Source of the DNA: Enterococcus phoeniculicola ATCC BAA-412
Lineage (GTDB): Bacteria; Bacillota; Bacilli; Lactobacillales; Enterococcaceae
Assembly: GCF_000407505.1 (NCBI RefSeq)
Contig: NZ_ASWE01000001.1
Span: 1,361,324-1,425,323, forward strand
Length of the DNA: 64,000 bases
Direction: 5' to 3'
Positions 35,420 through 44,473 of this stretch are shown piece after piece. The position numbers and the translations under genes were made by a program. The notes below the pieces were generated by a model. It was not told where the DNA came from and made no database searches. It saw nothing but the letters and a program-made list of their open reading frames with translations. Every line of letters begins with the position of its first letter. Within the stretch, counting starts at the first letter, position 1.

Positions 35420-36952
35420 ATGGTCATGAACAAAGTAGGAAAAGAAATCCCTCAAGAATATGCAGAACAATATGGTGTATTTGAAGGAGAACTCGCACAC
35501 ATTGATACGTATAAAGAAGCAAGTCGAAAAATTAAACCTGTTTGTCCAAGAGACACAAAACTTTTAGGAAGTATTCGTGAAGCGATTGAAAAGACTGGCT
35601 TAAAAGATGGAATGACTATTTCATTTCACCACCATTTTCGTGAAGGCGATTTTGTTATGAACATGGTTCTGGAAGAAATTGCGAATATGGGTATTAAGAA
35701 TCTTTCTATTGCACCGAGTTCTATTGCAAATGTTCACGAACCATTAATTGAGCATATCAAACAAGGTGTTGTAACGAATATCACCTCAAGTGGACTCAGA
35801 GATAAAGTGGGTGCAGCAATTTCTGAAGGAATTATGGATAATCCTGTCGTGATTCGTTCTCATGGGGGGCGTGCACGTGCGATTGCAACTGGAGATGTGC
35901 ATATTGATGTGGCTTTCTTAGGTGCACCAAGCTCAGATGCTTATGGAAATGCCAATGGGACTGTTGGAAAAGCAACTTGCGGTTCTCTAGGCTATGCGAT
36001 GATTGATGCAAAATATGCAGATCAGGTAGTCATTATTACAGATACACTTGTACCGTTTCCAAATACACCGATTAGTATTCCGCAAACAGATGTTGACTAC
36101 GTGGTAGAAGTAGAAGCTATTGGAGATCCAAATGGAATTGCAAAAGGAGCAACTCGCTTCACAAAAAATCCTAAAGAATTATTGATTGCAGAATATGCAG
36201 CAAAAGTAATTACCAATTCCCCTTATTATAAGCAAGGATTTTCATTCCAAACTGGGACAGGTGGTGCAGCCTTAGCTGTTTCAAGATTCTTACGAGATGC
36301 AATGATTCAAGATGGCATTACTGCAAGTTTTGCACTAGGTGGAATCACAAATGCAATGGTTGAGCTGTTGGAAGAAGGTCTTGTTGAAAAAATTATTGAT
36401 GTACAGGATTTTGATCATCCATCTGCTGTTTCTTTAGGGAAAAATGCCAATCATTATGAAATTGATGCAAATATGTATGCCTCTCCTCTAAGTAAAGGTG
36501 CTGTTATTAACCAGCTAGACACAGCTATTTTGTCAGCATTGGAAATCGACACAAATTATAATGTAAATGTAATGACGGGTTCAGATGGTGTTATACGTGG
36601 TGCTTCAGGTGGTCACTCTGACACAAGTATGGCATGTAAGATGAGTTTAGTTATTTCACCTCTTGTGAGAGGGCGTATCCCTACAATCGTAGACACTGTG
36701 AATACAGTTGTGACACCTGGAACAAGTATTGATGTAATTGTGACAGAGGTTGGAATTGCGATTAATCCAAATCGTCAAGACTTAATCGCTCATTTTAAAA
36801 AGCTTGATGTCCCACAGTATACAATTGAAGAATTGAAAGAAAAAGCGTACAGCATCGTAGGTACACCAGAAGCCATTCAATATGGTGAAAAAGTGGTAGC
36901 ACTTGTTGAATATCGCGACGGCACATTGATTGATGTTGTGAAAAATGTCTAA
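35420..36952 (+). CDS. citF: citrate lyase alpha subunit (citrate:acetyl-ACP transferase)
   Basis: 510-residue CoA-transferase-like subunit that swaps the acetyl group on the carrier for citrate. Typical stretches: TISFHHHFREGDFVMN near residue 70, VIRSHGGRARAI, and GASGGHSDTSMACKMS, with the full family length. It starts 2 bp after citE; the first ATG and one two codons later share the same GAGGA site. citX begins inside its last codons. Confidence 0.94.
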   Translation: MVMNKVGKEIPQEYAEQYGVFEGELAHIDTYKEASRKIKPVCPRDTKLLGSIREAIEKTGLKDGMTISFHHHFREGDFVMNMVLEEIANMGIKNLSIAPSSIANVHEPLIEHIKQGVVTNITSSGLRDKVGAAISEGIMDNPVVIRSHGGRARAIATGDVHIDVAFLGAPSSDAYGNANGTVGKATCGSLGYAMIDAKYADQVVIITDTLVPFPNTPISIPQTDVDYVVEVEAIGDPNGIAKGATRFTKNPKELLIAEYAAKVITNSPYYKQGFSFQTGTGGAALAVSRFLRDAMIQDGITASFALGGITNAMVELLEEGLVEKIIDVQDFDHPSAVSLGKNANHYEIDANMYASPLSKGAVINQLDTAILSALEIDTNYNVNVMTGSDGVIRGASGGHSDTSMACKMSLVISPLVRGRIPTIVDTVNTVVTPGTSIDVIVTEVGIAINPNRQDLIAHFKKLDVPQYTIEELKEKAYSIVGTPEAIQYGEKVVALVEYRDGTLIDVVKNV

Positions 36953-37496
36953 TTCGTTATTTGATGGACCGGCTATTTCTTTAACAGAAGCGTTGGATGC
37001 AAGAGAAAACCGTGTAAGTATGCAAAAAGAATTATTAGCAGCTGATCCTCGGTACACGTTGTTGTCTGCCACAATGAATATTCCTGGTTCTGTGAAAACA
37101 TCAGAGGCGCTAGAAGTTATTTTTAAATGTGTGACAGATGAAGTTGAAGCAAATGTGTCAGAAGTTACTCCTTTGGTGAATGTCTATCGCAATGAAAAAA
37201 CTGGATACGAATATTTTTTGTTACTACCTTTACAAAAAGAAGTGCTGAAACAGCGAATGGTAGAAATTGAAGAATCACATAGATACGGTCGATTAGTTGA
37301 CCTAGATGTTCTTTGGATTGAAGAAGGAGAACTGAAAAGTATGAGCCGAGAAGTATTAGGTTACCCTAGACGAACCTGTTTTGTTTGTGAGAAGCAAGCA
37401 AAGGTTTGTGGACGTTCGAGAGCACATTCAATCGAAGAGATGCAAAAGAAAATTAGTACGCTGGTGGAAAAAGGAAGGATGCAAGCAAATGACTAA
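36945..37496 (+). CDS. citX: holo-ACP synthase of citrate lyase
   Basis: 183-residue nucleotidyltransferase that moves the phosphoribosyl-dephospho-CoA group onto CitD. Features: RENRVSMQKELLA near the N-terminus, GRLVDLDVLW with likely metal acids, and the late cysteine-rich RRTCFVCEKQAKVCGRSRAH. The start overlaps citF by 8 bp, and oadA starts within its last codons, so translation is linked through this junction. No independent ribosome binding site is evident. Confidence 0.92.
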   Translation: MSNSLFDGPAISLTEALDARENRVSMQKELLAADPRYTLLSATMNIPGSVKTSEALEVIFKCVTDEVEANVSEVTPLVNVYRNEKTGYEYFLLLPLQKEVLKQRMVEIEESHRYGRLVDLDVLWIEEGELKSMSREVLGYPRRTCFVCEKQAKVCGRSRAHSIEEMQKKISTLVEKGRMQAND

Positions 37497-38883
37497 AAAA
37501 ATTCATTTTATGGAAACCGTCTTGCGTGATGGGCAACAAAGCTTAATCGCTACACGAATGCCTACAGCAGATATGTTACCGATTATTAAAACAATGGATG
37601 AGGCGGGCTACCATTCATTAGAAATGTGGGGAGGCGCAACCTTTGATTCTTGCATTCGTTTCTTGAATGAAGACCCATGGGAAAGACTTCGCCAAATTCG
37701 CAAAGAAGTAAAACAGACGAAATTACAAATGCTTCTTCGCGGACAAAATCTACTGGGCTATAAAAATTATGCAGATGATGTTGTGCGAGAATTTGTTGAA
37801 AAATCAATCAAAAATGGGATTGATATCATTCGTGTTTTCGATGCACTAAATGATACGCGAAATTTAAAAACGTCTATAGTTACTGCAAAAGAAGCAGGCG
37901 GACACTGTCAGACAGCGATTTCTTACACCACCAGTGAAATCCACACAGTTGATTATTTTGTGAAGCTAGCAAAAGAAATGGCAGATACTGGAGCGGATTC
38001 TATCTGTATTAAAGATATGGCAGGGGTTCTTACTCCTCAAACTGGATTTGAATTGGTTAGCCGCATAAAAGAAGCCGTTGACTTGCCATTAGAAGTACAC
38101 ACACATGCAACAAGCGGGATTTCAGAAATGACGTACCTAAAAGTGGCAGAAGCAGGAGCAGATATTATTGATACAGCGATTTCCTCTTTTGCAGGGGGAA
38201 CAAGTCAGCCCGCAACGGAATCTGTTGCGATTGCTTTAGAAGAAATGGGCTACGATACGGGATTAAATATGTCGAAAGTTGCTGAGATTGCAGAGTATTT
38301 CAATCCTATTCGAGATCGTTTCCGCGAAGAAGGAATTCTAAATCCTAAAGTCAAAGACGTTGAACCAAAAACATTGATTTATCAAGTGCCTGGGGGCATG
38401 TTATCCAACCTATTGAGTCAATTAACCGAACAAGGTCTACAAGATAAATATGACGAAGTCTTGGCAGAAGTGCCAAAAGTTCGTGCAGACCTCGGATTTC
38501 CTCCTTTAGTTACCCCTTTATCTCAAATGGTGGGAACTCAGGCCTTGATGAATGTGATTTCTGGCGAACGCTATAAGCTGGTACCTACGGAGATTAAAGA
38601 TTATGTACGTGGACTGTATGGTCGCCCTCCTGCCCCGATTGCAGAAGAAATTCAAAAAATGATTATTGGGGAAGAAGAGGTAATTACAGAACGCCCTGCA
38701 GATTTAATTGCACCTCAATTACCGGAATTTGAAGCGGAGATAAGTGAGTACGCAAAATCAGAGGAAGATGTACTGATGTACGCACTATTCCCACAACAAG
38801 CAAAAGATTTTTTAGGTCGTCGGGAAGATCCGTTTTATGATGTGCCTGTTCAAACGGTAGATGTGACTATAAATATTCAATAA
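37489..38883 (+). CDS. oadA: oxaloacetate decarboxylase alpha subunit (carboxyltransferase)
   Basis: 464-residue carboxyltransferase, lacking a fused biotin domain because the carrier is the separate OadD. It moves the carboxyl group from oxaloacetate to biotin, leaving pyruvate. Motifs: METVLRDGQQS with metal-binding Asp14, IDIIRVFDALND, the catalytic Lys in SICIKDMAG, and the metal HTH in LEVHTHATSG. The start at 37489 has AAGGAAGG upstream; a longer frame lies inside citX and is rejected. Last gene of the operon: no citM follows, unlike E. faecalis. Confidence 0.93.
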   Translation: MTKKIHFMETVLRDGQQSLIATRMPTADMLPIIKTMDEAGYHSLEMWGGATFDSCIRFLNEDPWERLRQIRKEVKQTKLQMLLRGQNLLGYKNYADDVVREFVEKSIKNGIDIIRVFDALNDTRNLKTSIVTAKEAGGHCQTAISYTTSEIHTVDYFVKLAKEMADTGADSICIKDMAGVLTPQTGFELVSRIKEAVDLPLEVHTHATSGISEMTYLKVAEAGADIIDTAISSFAGGTSQPATESVAIALEEMGYDTGLNMSKVAEIAEYFNPIRDRFREEGILNPKVKDVEPKTLIYQVPGGMLSNLLSQLTEQGLQDKYDEVLAEVPKVRADLGFPPLVTPLSQMVGTQALMNVISGERYKLVPTEIKDYVRGLYGRPPAPIAEEIQKMIIGEEEVITERPADLIAPQLPEFEAEISEYAKSEEDVLMYALFPQQAKDFLGRREDPFYDVPVQTVDVTINIQ

Positions 38884-38886
38884 ATT

Positions 38887-38963
38887 GAAAAACTGATTGA
38901 AAAGCAACTCAGTGCAAAGGAGTCCTTAGCACAACAGAGAGTACTGTTCAATCAGTTTTTTTG
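38887..38963 (+). terminator. terminator of the oad-cit operon
   Basis: Arms AAAAACTGATTGAA and TTCAATCAGTTTTTTT close a long internal loop, just after the oadA stop. The remaining bases to 39132 hold no gene. Confidence 0.8.
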
Positions 38964-39132
38964 TACTAAATGGGGGGAAAGTACAGGTTCTACAAAAAAG
39001 TGCTGGTCAGAAAATCAACAGCAGAAAAGCAAACCTGATTTTCTAGATAAAAGATTCTAAAGGTTCATTGTATTCAAGAAGAGAGAATTCTATCTTCTTT
39101 TCTTATTTGGCAATACGGGCTTGATGAACTTG

Positions 39133-39423
39133 TTAAATGGTGCCTGCTTTTTTTGGATAGCGACTGTGCTCAAATTCATACATAATTTTTGTTTTTCCAA
39201 GTACAGTATAAGCGCGTACGACAAATTGGTTTCTCGCGTTGTATAGACCTGTAATGGACAGGCGCATCGTTTCCTCAACATCGGCTAAAAAGGTAAGTGA
39301 ATGTAGGGAGATTAAACAGTTTACGATACTTTCATTTGTTTGTAAGGTAAAACGAACAAGTGGCTGTTGAGAATAATTAAGAATTTTAATTTTACTGACG
39401 GTGCCTGTTAAATGAATCATCAT
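39133..39423 (-). CDS. hypothetical protein in the Y-polymerase operon
   Basis: 96-residue protein, last of a three-gene SOS-controlled unit. It reads as a small all-beta domain (GTVSKIKILNY, PLVRFTLQTNES, MRLSITGLYNA, QFVVRAYTVLG), perhaps an OB-like fold, but no firm family is recognised. AGAGGAG precedes the ATG. It starts 3 bp after the stop of the gene upstream. Small proteins of unknown role accompany such polymerases in enterococcal and lactobacillal DNA-damage cassettes. Confidence 0.6.
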   Translation of the reverse strand: MMIHLTGTVSKIKILNYSQQPLVRFTLQTNESIVNCLISLHSLTFLADVEETMRLSITGLYNARNQFVVRAYTVLGKTKIMYEFEHSRYPKKAGTI

Positions 39424-39426
39424 GAA

Positions 39427-39885
39427 TCACTCCTCTAACCAATTTTGTGGAAATATCAGCTCTGAATCGTCTTTTGTTCCGTCCCCTTTAAAGATATCAA
39501 GGGAGGACCATTTTATTGTTTCAATCAACTGAACATGACGAATATCTTCCCAAAGAATAGCGTTATCATCAATCAGTAGTTCCTCCTCATGAAAATTGCC
39601 GGAAAAAAAACCATCAATTGATTCCATAGGACGTCCCAATGAATCTTTTTTATTTAACTGAACGCTTACTGCTTTGGTTTTTAAAAATGCATGTTTGAGC
39701 ACATCACTAATTTCTTGCTGGCTCATTTGAGGAAGTAAGGAAATATTTTTTGTTGCTTCTGCATGATTTTTATCAATACCTGAAGTGAGCTCCTCCATAG
39801 CAAAAGCGGTTACCCATTTTAAAAATCCGCGATCATGATAGTCGTTATAATCAGAAAACTCTTTTTTTGTACGATTTGTTGTCAT
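39427..39885 (-). CDS. YolD-like protein downstream of Y-family polymerase
   Basis: 152-residue protein. The C-terminal half (SIDGFFSGNFHEEELLIDDN, ILWEDIRHVQLIE) has the pattern of YolD-family proteins, which are commonly encoded next to UvrX-like polymerases. The N-terminal part (YHDRGFLKWVTAFAMEELT) is helical. ATG 39885 is preferred, with GAAGG 8 bases upstream; a GTG lies three codons earlier. It overlaps the end of the polymerase gene by 35 bp. The role is thought to be accessory in translesion synthesis, not proven. Confidence 0.6.
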   Translation of the reverse strand: MTTNRTKKEFSDYNDYHDRGFLKWVTAFAMEELTSGIDKNHAEATKNISLLPQMSQQEISDVLKHAFLKTKAVSVQLNKKDSLGRPMESIDGFFSGNFHEEELLIDDNAILWEDIRHVQLIETIKWSSLDIFKGDGTKDDSELIFPQNWLEE

Positions 39886-41236
39886 TTTTCTCACCTTCTA
39901 TACCTGCCATGCCTCCAGCATGTCCACCAACAAGGCTACTTCGAGCAATTGCACGTCCGCCATCTAACAAGCTGTTTGCGTGGACAAGACTCTTAAATCC
40001 GTATCGACTTCTTATAATATCTACTGCTCGATCAGCGGTGATTTCTTTTACCTGTTGGTTAGGATCTGAAAATAAATCAAGCTGGATGCTATCTGTAAAT
40101 AAGAGCTTGGAACAGCCGACAGAAATTGTTCGTACATCTTGATTTTTATAGTAGCGTCTAAAAATGAGAAGGAGTGTCTCCGCAATTTTTTTACTGCTGG
40201 CTGTAGCGGAGACCTTCATTTGATGGTGAAATCCTTTTTTTCCAGATAGATCTACATACCCCAAAGAAAAGCCAATCCAAAGAGATATTACTTGAGTTTG
40301 TGCATGGATTCTTCTCAGTCGAGTGCCGACTTGATCGGCCATTTCTTTGATAACTAATTCAATTTCATTTTTTCGCGTATAGTCTTTGGTCAGCACCTGC
40401 GAATTACCAATCGATTTTTCTTTTGGCTGTATTTTTTTTCCTAAAAAACTACGGTCAATTCCCCATGCATGTGCGTATAGCTGCGCGCCTAAGATACCTA
40501 ATTTCGATTTTAAATCGTAATAATTTGCGTGGGCTAAATCGTTAATTGTTTGAATACCCATGCGATTTAGTGTTTTTGCAGTACGACGGCCAATTCCCCA
40601 AAAATCTGTGAGCTCTTGAATCTGCCAAAGTTTTTCAGGGACATCTTCATACCGCCATTCAGCTTTCATCTTTTTTGTATGCTTTGCCTCTGTGTCCAGT
40701 GCTAATTTTGCAAGCAGAGGATTGTCTCCTATGCCGATAGATGTGTAGAGTCCTGTTTTTCTGTACACATCGATTTGAATTTTTTTTGCTAATTCATAGG
40801 CAGAAGCACAATTAAATAGTCGAAGAGAATTGGTGACATCCAAAAAGGATTCATCCACCGAGTAAACATGATGGTTTTCTTCATCTGTGTAACTTTTGTA
40901 GATGGCATTAATCTCCATATTTTTTTGCATATAGAGTTTCATTCTGGGAGCGGCAATCACTAAATCGTTGGGATAAGGGAAAGGTAAATCGCGTGCACGG
41001 CTGACATTTGTAATATGATAGGCTTTTTTTGCCATCGGAGAAGAGGCCAAGATAAGCCCGCTTCCTCGTTCACTTGGACTGTCACTTGGATAAGACATGA
41101 CCACTAGCTTTGTTTTAAGTGGATCTAAGTCACGTGCAGCACACTCTACAGATGCATAAAAACTTCTACAATCAATGCATAAAATATCTCTGCGGGGTTC
41201 TTTTGAATAATCAAAGAGCAGGTTGGTTTCATACAT
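39851..41236 (-). CDS. Y-family DNA polymerase, UvrX/UmuC-like
   Basis: 461-residue translesion polymerase. The catalytic motifs are intact: DILCIDCRSFYASVE with the first metal Asp, and YSVDESFLDVT with the Asp-Glu pair; DNA-binding FWGIGRRTAKTLNRMGI and the little-finger region follow. It resembles plasmid-borne UV-resistance polymerases of Gram-positive bacteria (UvaA/UvrX) rather than DinB. Transcribed from a strong promoter whose spacer holds a LexA site, so it should be induced by DNA damage. First gene of a three-gene unit. Confidence 0.92.
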   Translation of the reverse strand: MYETNLLFDYSKEPRRDILCIDCRSFYASVECAARDLDPLKTKLVVMSYPSDSPSERGSGLILASSPMAKKAYHITNVSRARDLPFPYPNDLVIAAPRMKLYMQKNMEINAIYKSYTDEENHHVYSVDESFLDVTNSLRLFNCASAYELAKKIQIDVYRKTGLYTSIGIGDNPLLAKLALDTEAKHTKKMKAEWRYEDVPEKLWQIQELTDFWGIGRRTAKTLNRMGIQTINDLAHANYYDLKSKLGILGAQLYAHAWGIDRSFLGKKIQPKEKSIGNSQVLTKDYTRKNEIELVIKEMADQVGTRLRRIHAQTQVISLWIGFSLGYVDLSGKKGFHHQMKVSATASSKKIAETLLLIFRRYYKNQDVRTISVGCSKLLFTDSIQLDLFSDPNQQVKEITADRAVDIIRSRYGFKSLVHANSLLDGGRAIARSSLVGGHAGGMAGIEGEKNDNKSYKKRVF

Positions 41237-41256
41237 CTTTCAATCACCTCACCAAA

Positions 41257-41285
41257 ATTATACGAACGTTTGTTCGTTTTGTAAA
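41257..41285 (-). promoter_or_regulatory. sigma-70 promoter of the polymerase operon
   Basis: On the minus strand, TTTACA (41285-41280), exactly 17 bases of spacer, then TATAAT (41262-41257), 20 bp before the start codon. Confidence 0.85.
41263..41276. promoter_or_regulatory. SOS box (LexA operator)
   Basis: CGAACGTTTGTTCG has the Gram-positive form CGAAC-N4-GTTCG and lies inside the spacer of the promoter above. LexA binding would block RNA polymerase directly. Confidence 0.85.
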
Positions 41286-41818
41286 GCGAACAAACTTTTA
41301 AAAAAACATTTTTTTAAAATAATAGAAAAAGTGTTGGAAGGAAAGCTGAAGAAGAAACGATTTTTCTAGTTTAATAAAAAGAATTACAAAAAGAACCCTG
41401 TCTGAAAATCTAAACTTATCCCTTAAATGGAAAGGAATAAACGAACCAGTTGGCACTCGAAAACGATTTCTAACACCTTGCTACAAAGGCACCGGATGCC
41501 TGTATAATATATGAACTGGATTCATTGAATTGATAGAAAGCTACTAAAAAAAGGAATAAAAAATACGTTCTTTTTTAATCAATTCATAACAACAGGAACA
41601 AAGGAAAAGTTAAACAAAAAAGGATGAAGATCTGGAAATTTCATGAAGAGAGGAAAATGAAAAACACTAGCAAGTGAAATGTATAGAGGGTTTGGTACTT
41701 TTTAATCGTAAAAAGAAACAGATAAGTCTGCAATGGAACGAAACGACTAGACTTATCTGTTACCTAATTTCAATAAACGATTTCTTTCGACGCATCGATA
41801 GTTTAATGCAAGGTTATT
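41286..41818. other. gap with no gene seen
   Basis: 533 bp. It holds a perfect inverted repeat ACAGATAAGTCT / AGACTTATCTGT (41718-41729 and 41749-41760) that may end a minus- or plus-strand transcript, and a TATAAT at about 41510 with no ORF after it. Nothing else is assignable. Confidence 0.5.
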
Positions 41819-42156
41819 TTACGAGAGGACACTTTTCTTTCTATAGTTAATCATCTCTTTAATTAATGTCTGGGGTAGAGGGGGGTGTAAGGGAATTGAA
41901 CAGCACCTTTACTTGTTTTATAAGAAGAAAGCTGCGCTGAAAAAGCCTCTATTGCAGAAGGGGTAGGATAAAAGCCTAAATGTTTTTTCATCCCTGCAAA
42001 GTGCACAAGATTTTCCTTTTGAAAGAATGTAGGCATGCCGTAGCTGATTTTTTCCGTAGCATCAGGTAAGAGTTCCTTGGCTATCTGATAAATGGTTTGC
42101 AGATGCGCTTGTTGTTCAAGAGGTGCTGAGTGGATATAGTCTGTAATGGCTGTCAA
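41819..42156 (-). pseudogene. DUF1801 protein gene with a frameshift near its 3' end
   Basis: The frame from the TTG at 42156 (GGAGGG upstream) encodes a DUF1801 domain (ISYGMPTFFQKENLVHFAGM, KKHLGFYPTPSAIEAF) but stops at residue 97 after FPYTPLYPRH. One base later in phase, the sequence continues with LPQTLIKEMINYRKKSVLS and a stop at 41819, which is the usual family ending. The change lies in a run of C residues. Either a sequencing error or a recent slippage mutation. Function of the family is unknown. Confidence 0.75.
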
Positions 42157-42321
42157 AGAAATCCCTCCAATAAGAGTAGTTAAAAGTATAAAAAGCTGTC
42201 TTCGTAGAAAGCCAATGATTTCCTTTTTTTGAGTGTAACAAATGAATCATTAAAAATCGAATAATCAATCTACAATTATTCTATATATTTGTAGGAACCC
42301 TGAATTTTCTGATGTATTGAG

Positions 42322-43114
42322 CTTGGAGGGGGCTGCGGACACTAAAAATCCTTCGATACCTATATTCTATTCGCCATACCGACCACCTCTGGAACTGCAG
42401 CGGAAGTAACGATTAATTATGTAATCACAGATGAGAATACACATAGAAAATTTGTCTGTGCAGATCCTCATGATATTCCCCTTGTAGCATTTGTAGATAG
42501 TGATATGATGATGGGCATGCCTAAAACTTTAGCAGCAGCTACAGGAATGGACGCAATGACCCATGCAATTGAAGGGTTCATCACAAAAGGTGCTTGGGAA
42601 TTAACAGATATGCTGCATATCAAAGCCATGGAGATTATTGGTCGCTCACTTAGAGATTCTGTCAATGGGGAAGGCAAGAGAAGAGATGGCGCTGGGGCAG
42701 TACATTGCGGGGATGGGATTTTTTAATGTTGGCTTGGGACTTGTTCACGGAATGGTACATCCGCTAAGTGCGTGGTATAACATTCCTCATGGCGTGGCAT
42801 ATGCGCCCTTACTGCCAACAATTATGAAATACAATAAAGAATTTACAAGAGAAAAATATCGAGAAATTGCAAAAACATGAGGCGTTGAACAGGTAGAAAC
42901 TCTGTCTATAGAAGATGCTCAAGAGACAGCTTGTGGTGCGATTGATTGTTTGAGTAAGGATATAGGCATTCTTGAAACAATTTCTGAGCTTGGAGTGAAA
43001 GAAGAAGATTTACAATAAATTGCAGAAGATGCCTTTAGAGATGTGTGTACGCCGGGCAATACACGAGACACAACAGTTGATGAACTAATTGGACTATATA
43101 AGAGTTTAATATAA
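42322..43114 (+). pseudogene. decayed iron-containing alcohol dehydrogenase (FucO-like)
   Basis: Remnant of a group III iron-dependent dehydrogenase, similar to lactaldehyde/1,2-propanediol oxidoreductase. Recognisable pieces: LGGGCGH near 42325, IPTTSGTAAEVT from about 42381, LAAATGMDAMTHAIEGFI, the metal-site region GLVHGMVHPLSAWYNIPHG, and a C-terminal DELIGLYKSLI. The first 90-130 codons are missing. There is a frameshift near 42670 and in-frame stops at about 42878 and 43016. No promoter is evident. No longer functional. Confidence 0.85.
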
Positions 43115-43130
43115 AATACGGTACTTATAA

Positions 43131-43222
43131 TAAAAAGACTCCAGTGAGGTGTAAGCACAGGGACGTTAAAAAGCGAGTATTAGGCGAACGTCAAGGGTTA
43201 CGAATCATCAGAGTCTTTTTTA
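43131..43222 (+). terminator. long-loop terminator after the pseudogene
   Basis: TAAAAAGACT at 43131-43140 pairs with AGTCTTTTTTA at about 43212-43222; an inner GACGTT / GAACGTC pair folds the loop. Probably the original terminator of the dehydrogenase gene. Confidence 0.6.
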
Positions 43223-43305
43223 TGAGTAAAAAATGAAGGCACATTTTGGTTACTTACGAAAATAAATTAGGTCGGAATATGTAGATAACAGGCAATAAAA
43301 ATATT

Positions 43306-43818
43306 TTATTTCAAAAATCCTTCATTAGCGATGGCTTTTTCTAATAGAGAATTCAGCTTTTTGTATTCTTCAGCATTGTTGTCTGTTTTTTTTATCTTCT
43401 TAAACTCTTCTTGAATAGTTTTTGCTTGAGCAACATTAGCCTCCACTTCTGCATATTCTGTATCTATTTCGTCTTCTGTCGCATCAGCATTATTCAAATA
43501 GTTTATGGTTGCTGGTGTAAAATTTTGTAAATTAGTGATAATAAACTGGAAGTCACTGTATTCTTTCGGATTTGCTTTAATAATTGCTTGGCTCTTCGCC
43601 GCATAGTAATCCCAGTCATAGCCAATTGTTCCTTTTTCATAATTAGTTTCAAAATCAAAGGTCAATTTTCCAGAAGTCACTTCTTCAGATGAATTGGTTG
43701 TCTTTTTTGTAGAAGCTTCTGTCTCTTTTTTTGTTTGATCGTTTTTTTTATCATTAGAAGTACATCCCCCAAATACAAATACAGAGAGGACAAGGGTACC
43801 CAAAATCATTTTTTTCAT
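43306..43818 (-). CDS. small lipoprotein of unknown function
   Basis: 170-residue exported lipoprotein. The signal peptide ends in the lipobox FGGC with the cysteine at about residue 19, then a Lys/Thr/Ser-rich linker (to about residue 50) and a helical domain rich in Asn, Glu and Lys (YYAAKSQAIIKANPKEY, AEVEANVAQAKTIQEEF). No enzyme motif. Alone on the minus strand, between the dehydrogenase remnant and the MFS region. Similar lipoproteins are common on enterococcal surfaces. Function unknown. Confidence 0.7.
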   Translation of the reverse strand: MKKMILGTLVLSVFVFGGCTSNDKKNDQTKKETEASTKKTTNSSEEVTSGKLTFDFETNYEKGTIGYDWDYYAAKSQAIIKANPKEYSDFQFIITNLQNFTPATINYLNNADATEDEIDTEYAEVEANVAQAKTIQEEFKKIKKTDNNAEEYKKLNSLLEKAIANEGFLK

Positions 43819-44326
43819 CTATAATCCCCATTTCAATCAGTTTATTTCTCTATTATATCAAAATATGGAAAGCATACAACGATTATAATAACTTATGTGA
43901 TTTTTTATTGAGGTTATTTTTTAAGATGAGACTATTCGGAGAATGAATCTATATGAACAAAAATGAAAGAATTTATTGCATTTATGGAACGAATCAGTAA
44001 CACTCAAATATGAGCGAACCTAAAGAAGCAACATTCGCTAATTCGTTTCCTGCGTCAAATTATAATCTGTTTTTATTAATATATTTTTTTCTAAGTTCCA
44101 TGTGTTTCTTAGGTTTGAAGCTAAACAATTAAGCAACGAAAACCAATTAGCTTTTGTTACTTAGAGGCACCCGATTTTACTCATCCATCTCATTTGACAT
44201 AGGGGCCATATAGGATTATTTAAAAAGAGAAAAGATGATTCTATAAAAATAAAAGTGAGCTGTACATTATGCATCTGTAATGATAATCTTGAACTAACGA
44301 ATGCAGACAAGAAAAGAGGGGTTAAC
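43819..44326. other. gap with no gene seen
   Basis: 508 bp upstream of the MFS leader. A plausible -10 (GATAAT) occurs near 44280. No ORF with a ribosome binding site, structured RNA or repeat is recognised. Confidence 0.45.
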
Positions 44327-44410
44327 GTGTTGATTCGAATGAGACACGAGGTAACAATCAATGTAAAAGCACCGATAGAAGTGGCAAGGGCTATTGGTGC
44401 AATTACTTAA
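44327..44410 (+). CDS. possible 27-residue leader peptide of the MFS gene
   Basis: Short ORF with an excellent site: AGAGGGG ends 5 bases before GTG 44327. It begins MLIRMRHEV and ends at 44410, 63 bp before the efflux gene. Residues 4-6 are Arg-Met-Arg, a +X+ motif of the kind at which macrolide-bound ribosomes stall in known resistance leaders. A hairpin (44438-44460) between this ORF and the efflux gene carries part of the downstream ribosome binding site. This fits drug-induced attenuation, but is inferred from sequence only. Confidence 0.45.
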   Translation: MLIRMRHEVTINVKAPIEVARAIGAIT

Positions 44411-44437
44411 GAATATTGTCAAACGCTGTTGCTACTT

Positions 44438-44460
44438 CTTTTATTAGTAAACAATAAAAG
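44438..44460 (+). promoter_or_regulatory. hairpin overlapping the MFS ribosome binding site
   Basis: Perfect 8-bp arms CTTTTATT (44438-44445) and AATAAAAG (44453-44460) around a 7-base loop. The last bases of the 3' arm begin the Shine-Dalgarno AAGGAG of the MFS gene. AT-rich, so only moderately stable. Confidence 0.45.
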
Positions 44461-44473
44461 GAGAGTTATCAAC

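Noticed and set aside
41500-41520. TATAAT in the gap after the polymerase operon as a gene promoter
   Set aside because: The -35 is 19 bp away and no ORF or structured RNA with a clear end follows.
44161-44361. 66-residue minus-strand ORF upstream of the MFS gene
   Set aside because: No ribosome binding site and no domain; it overlaps the better-supported leader peptide on the plus strand.
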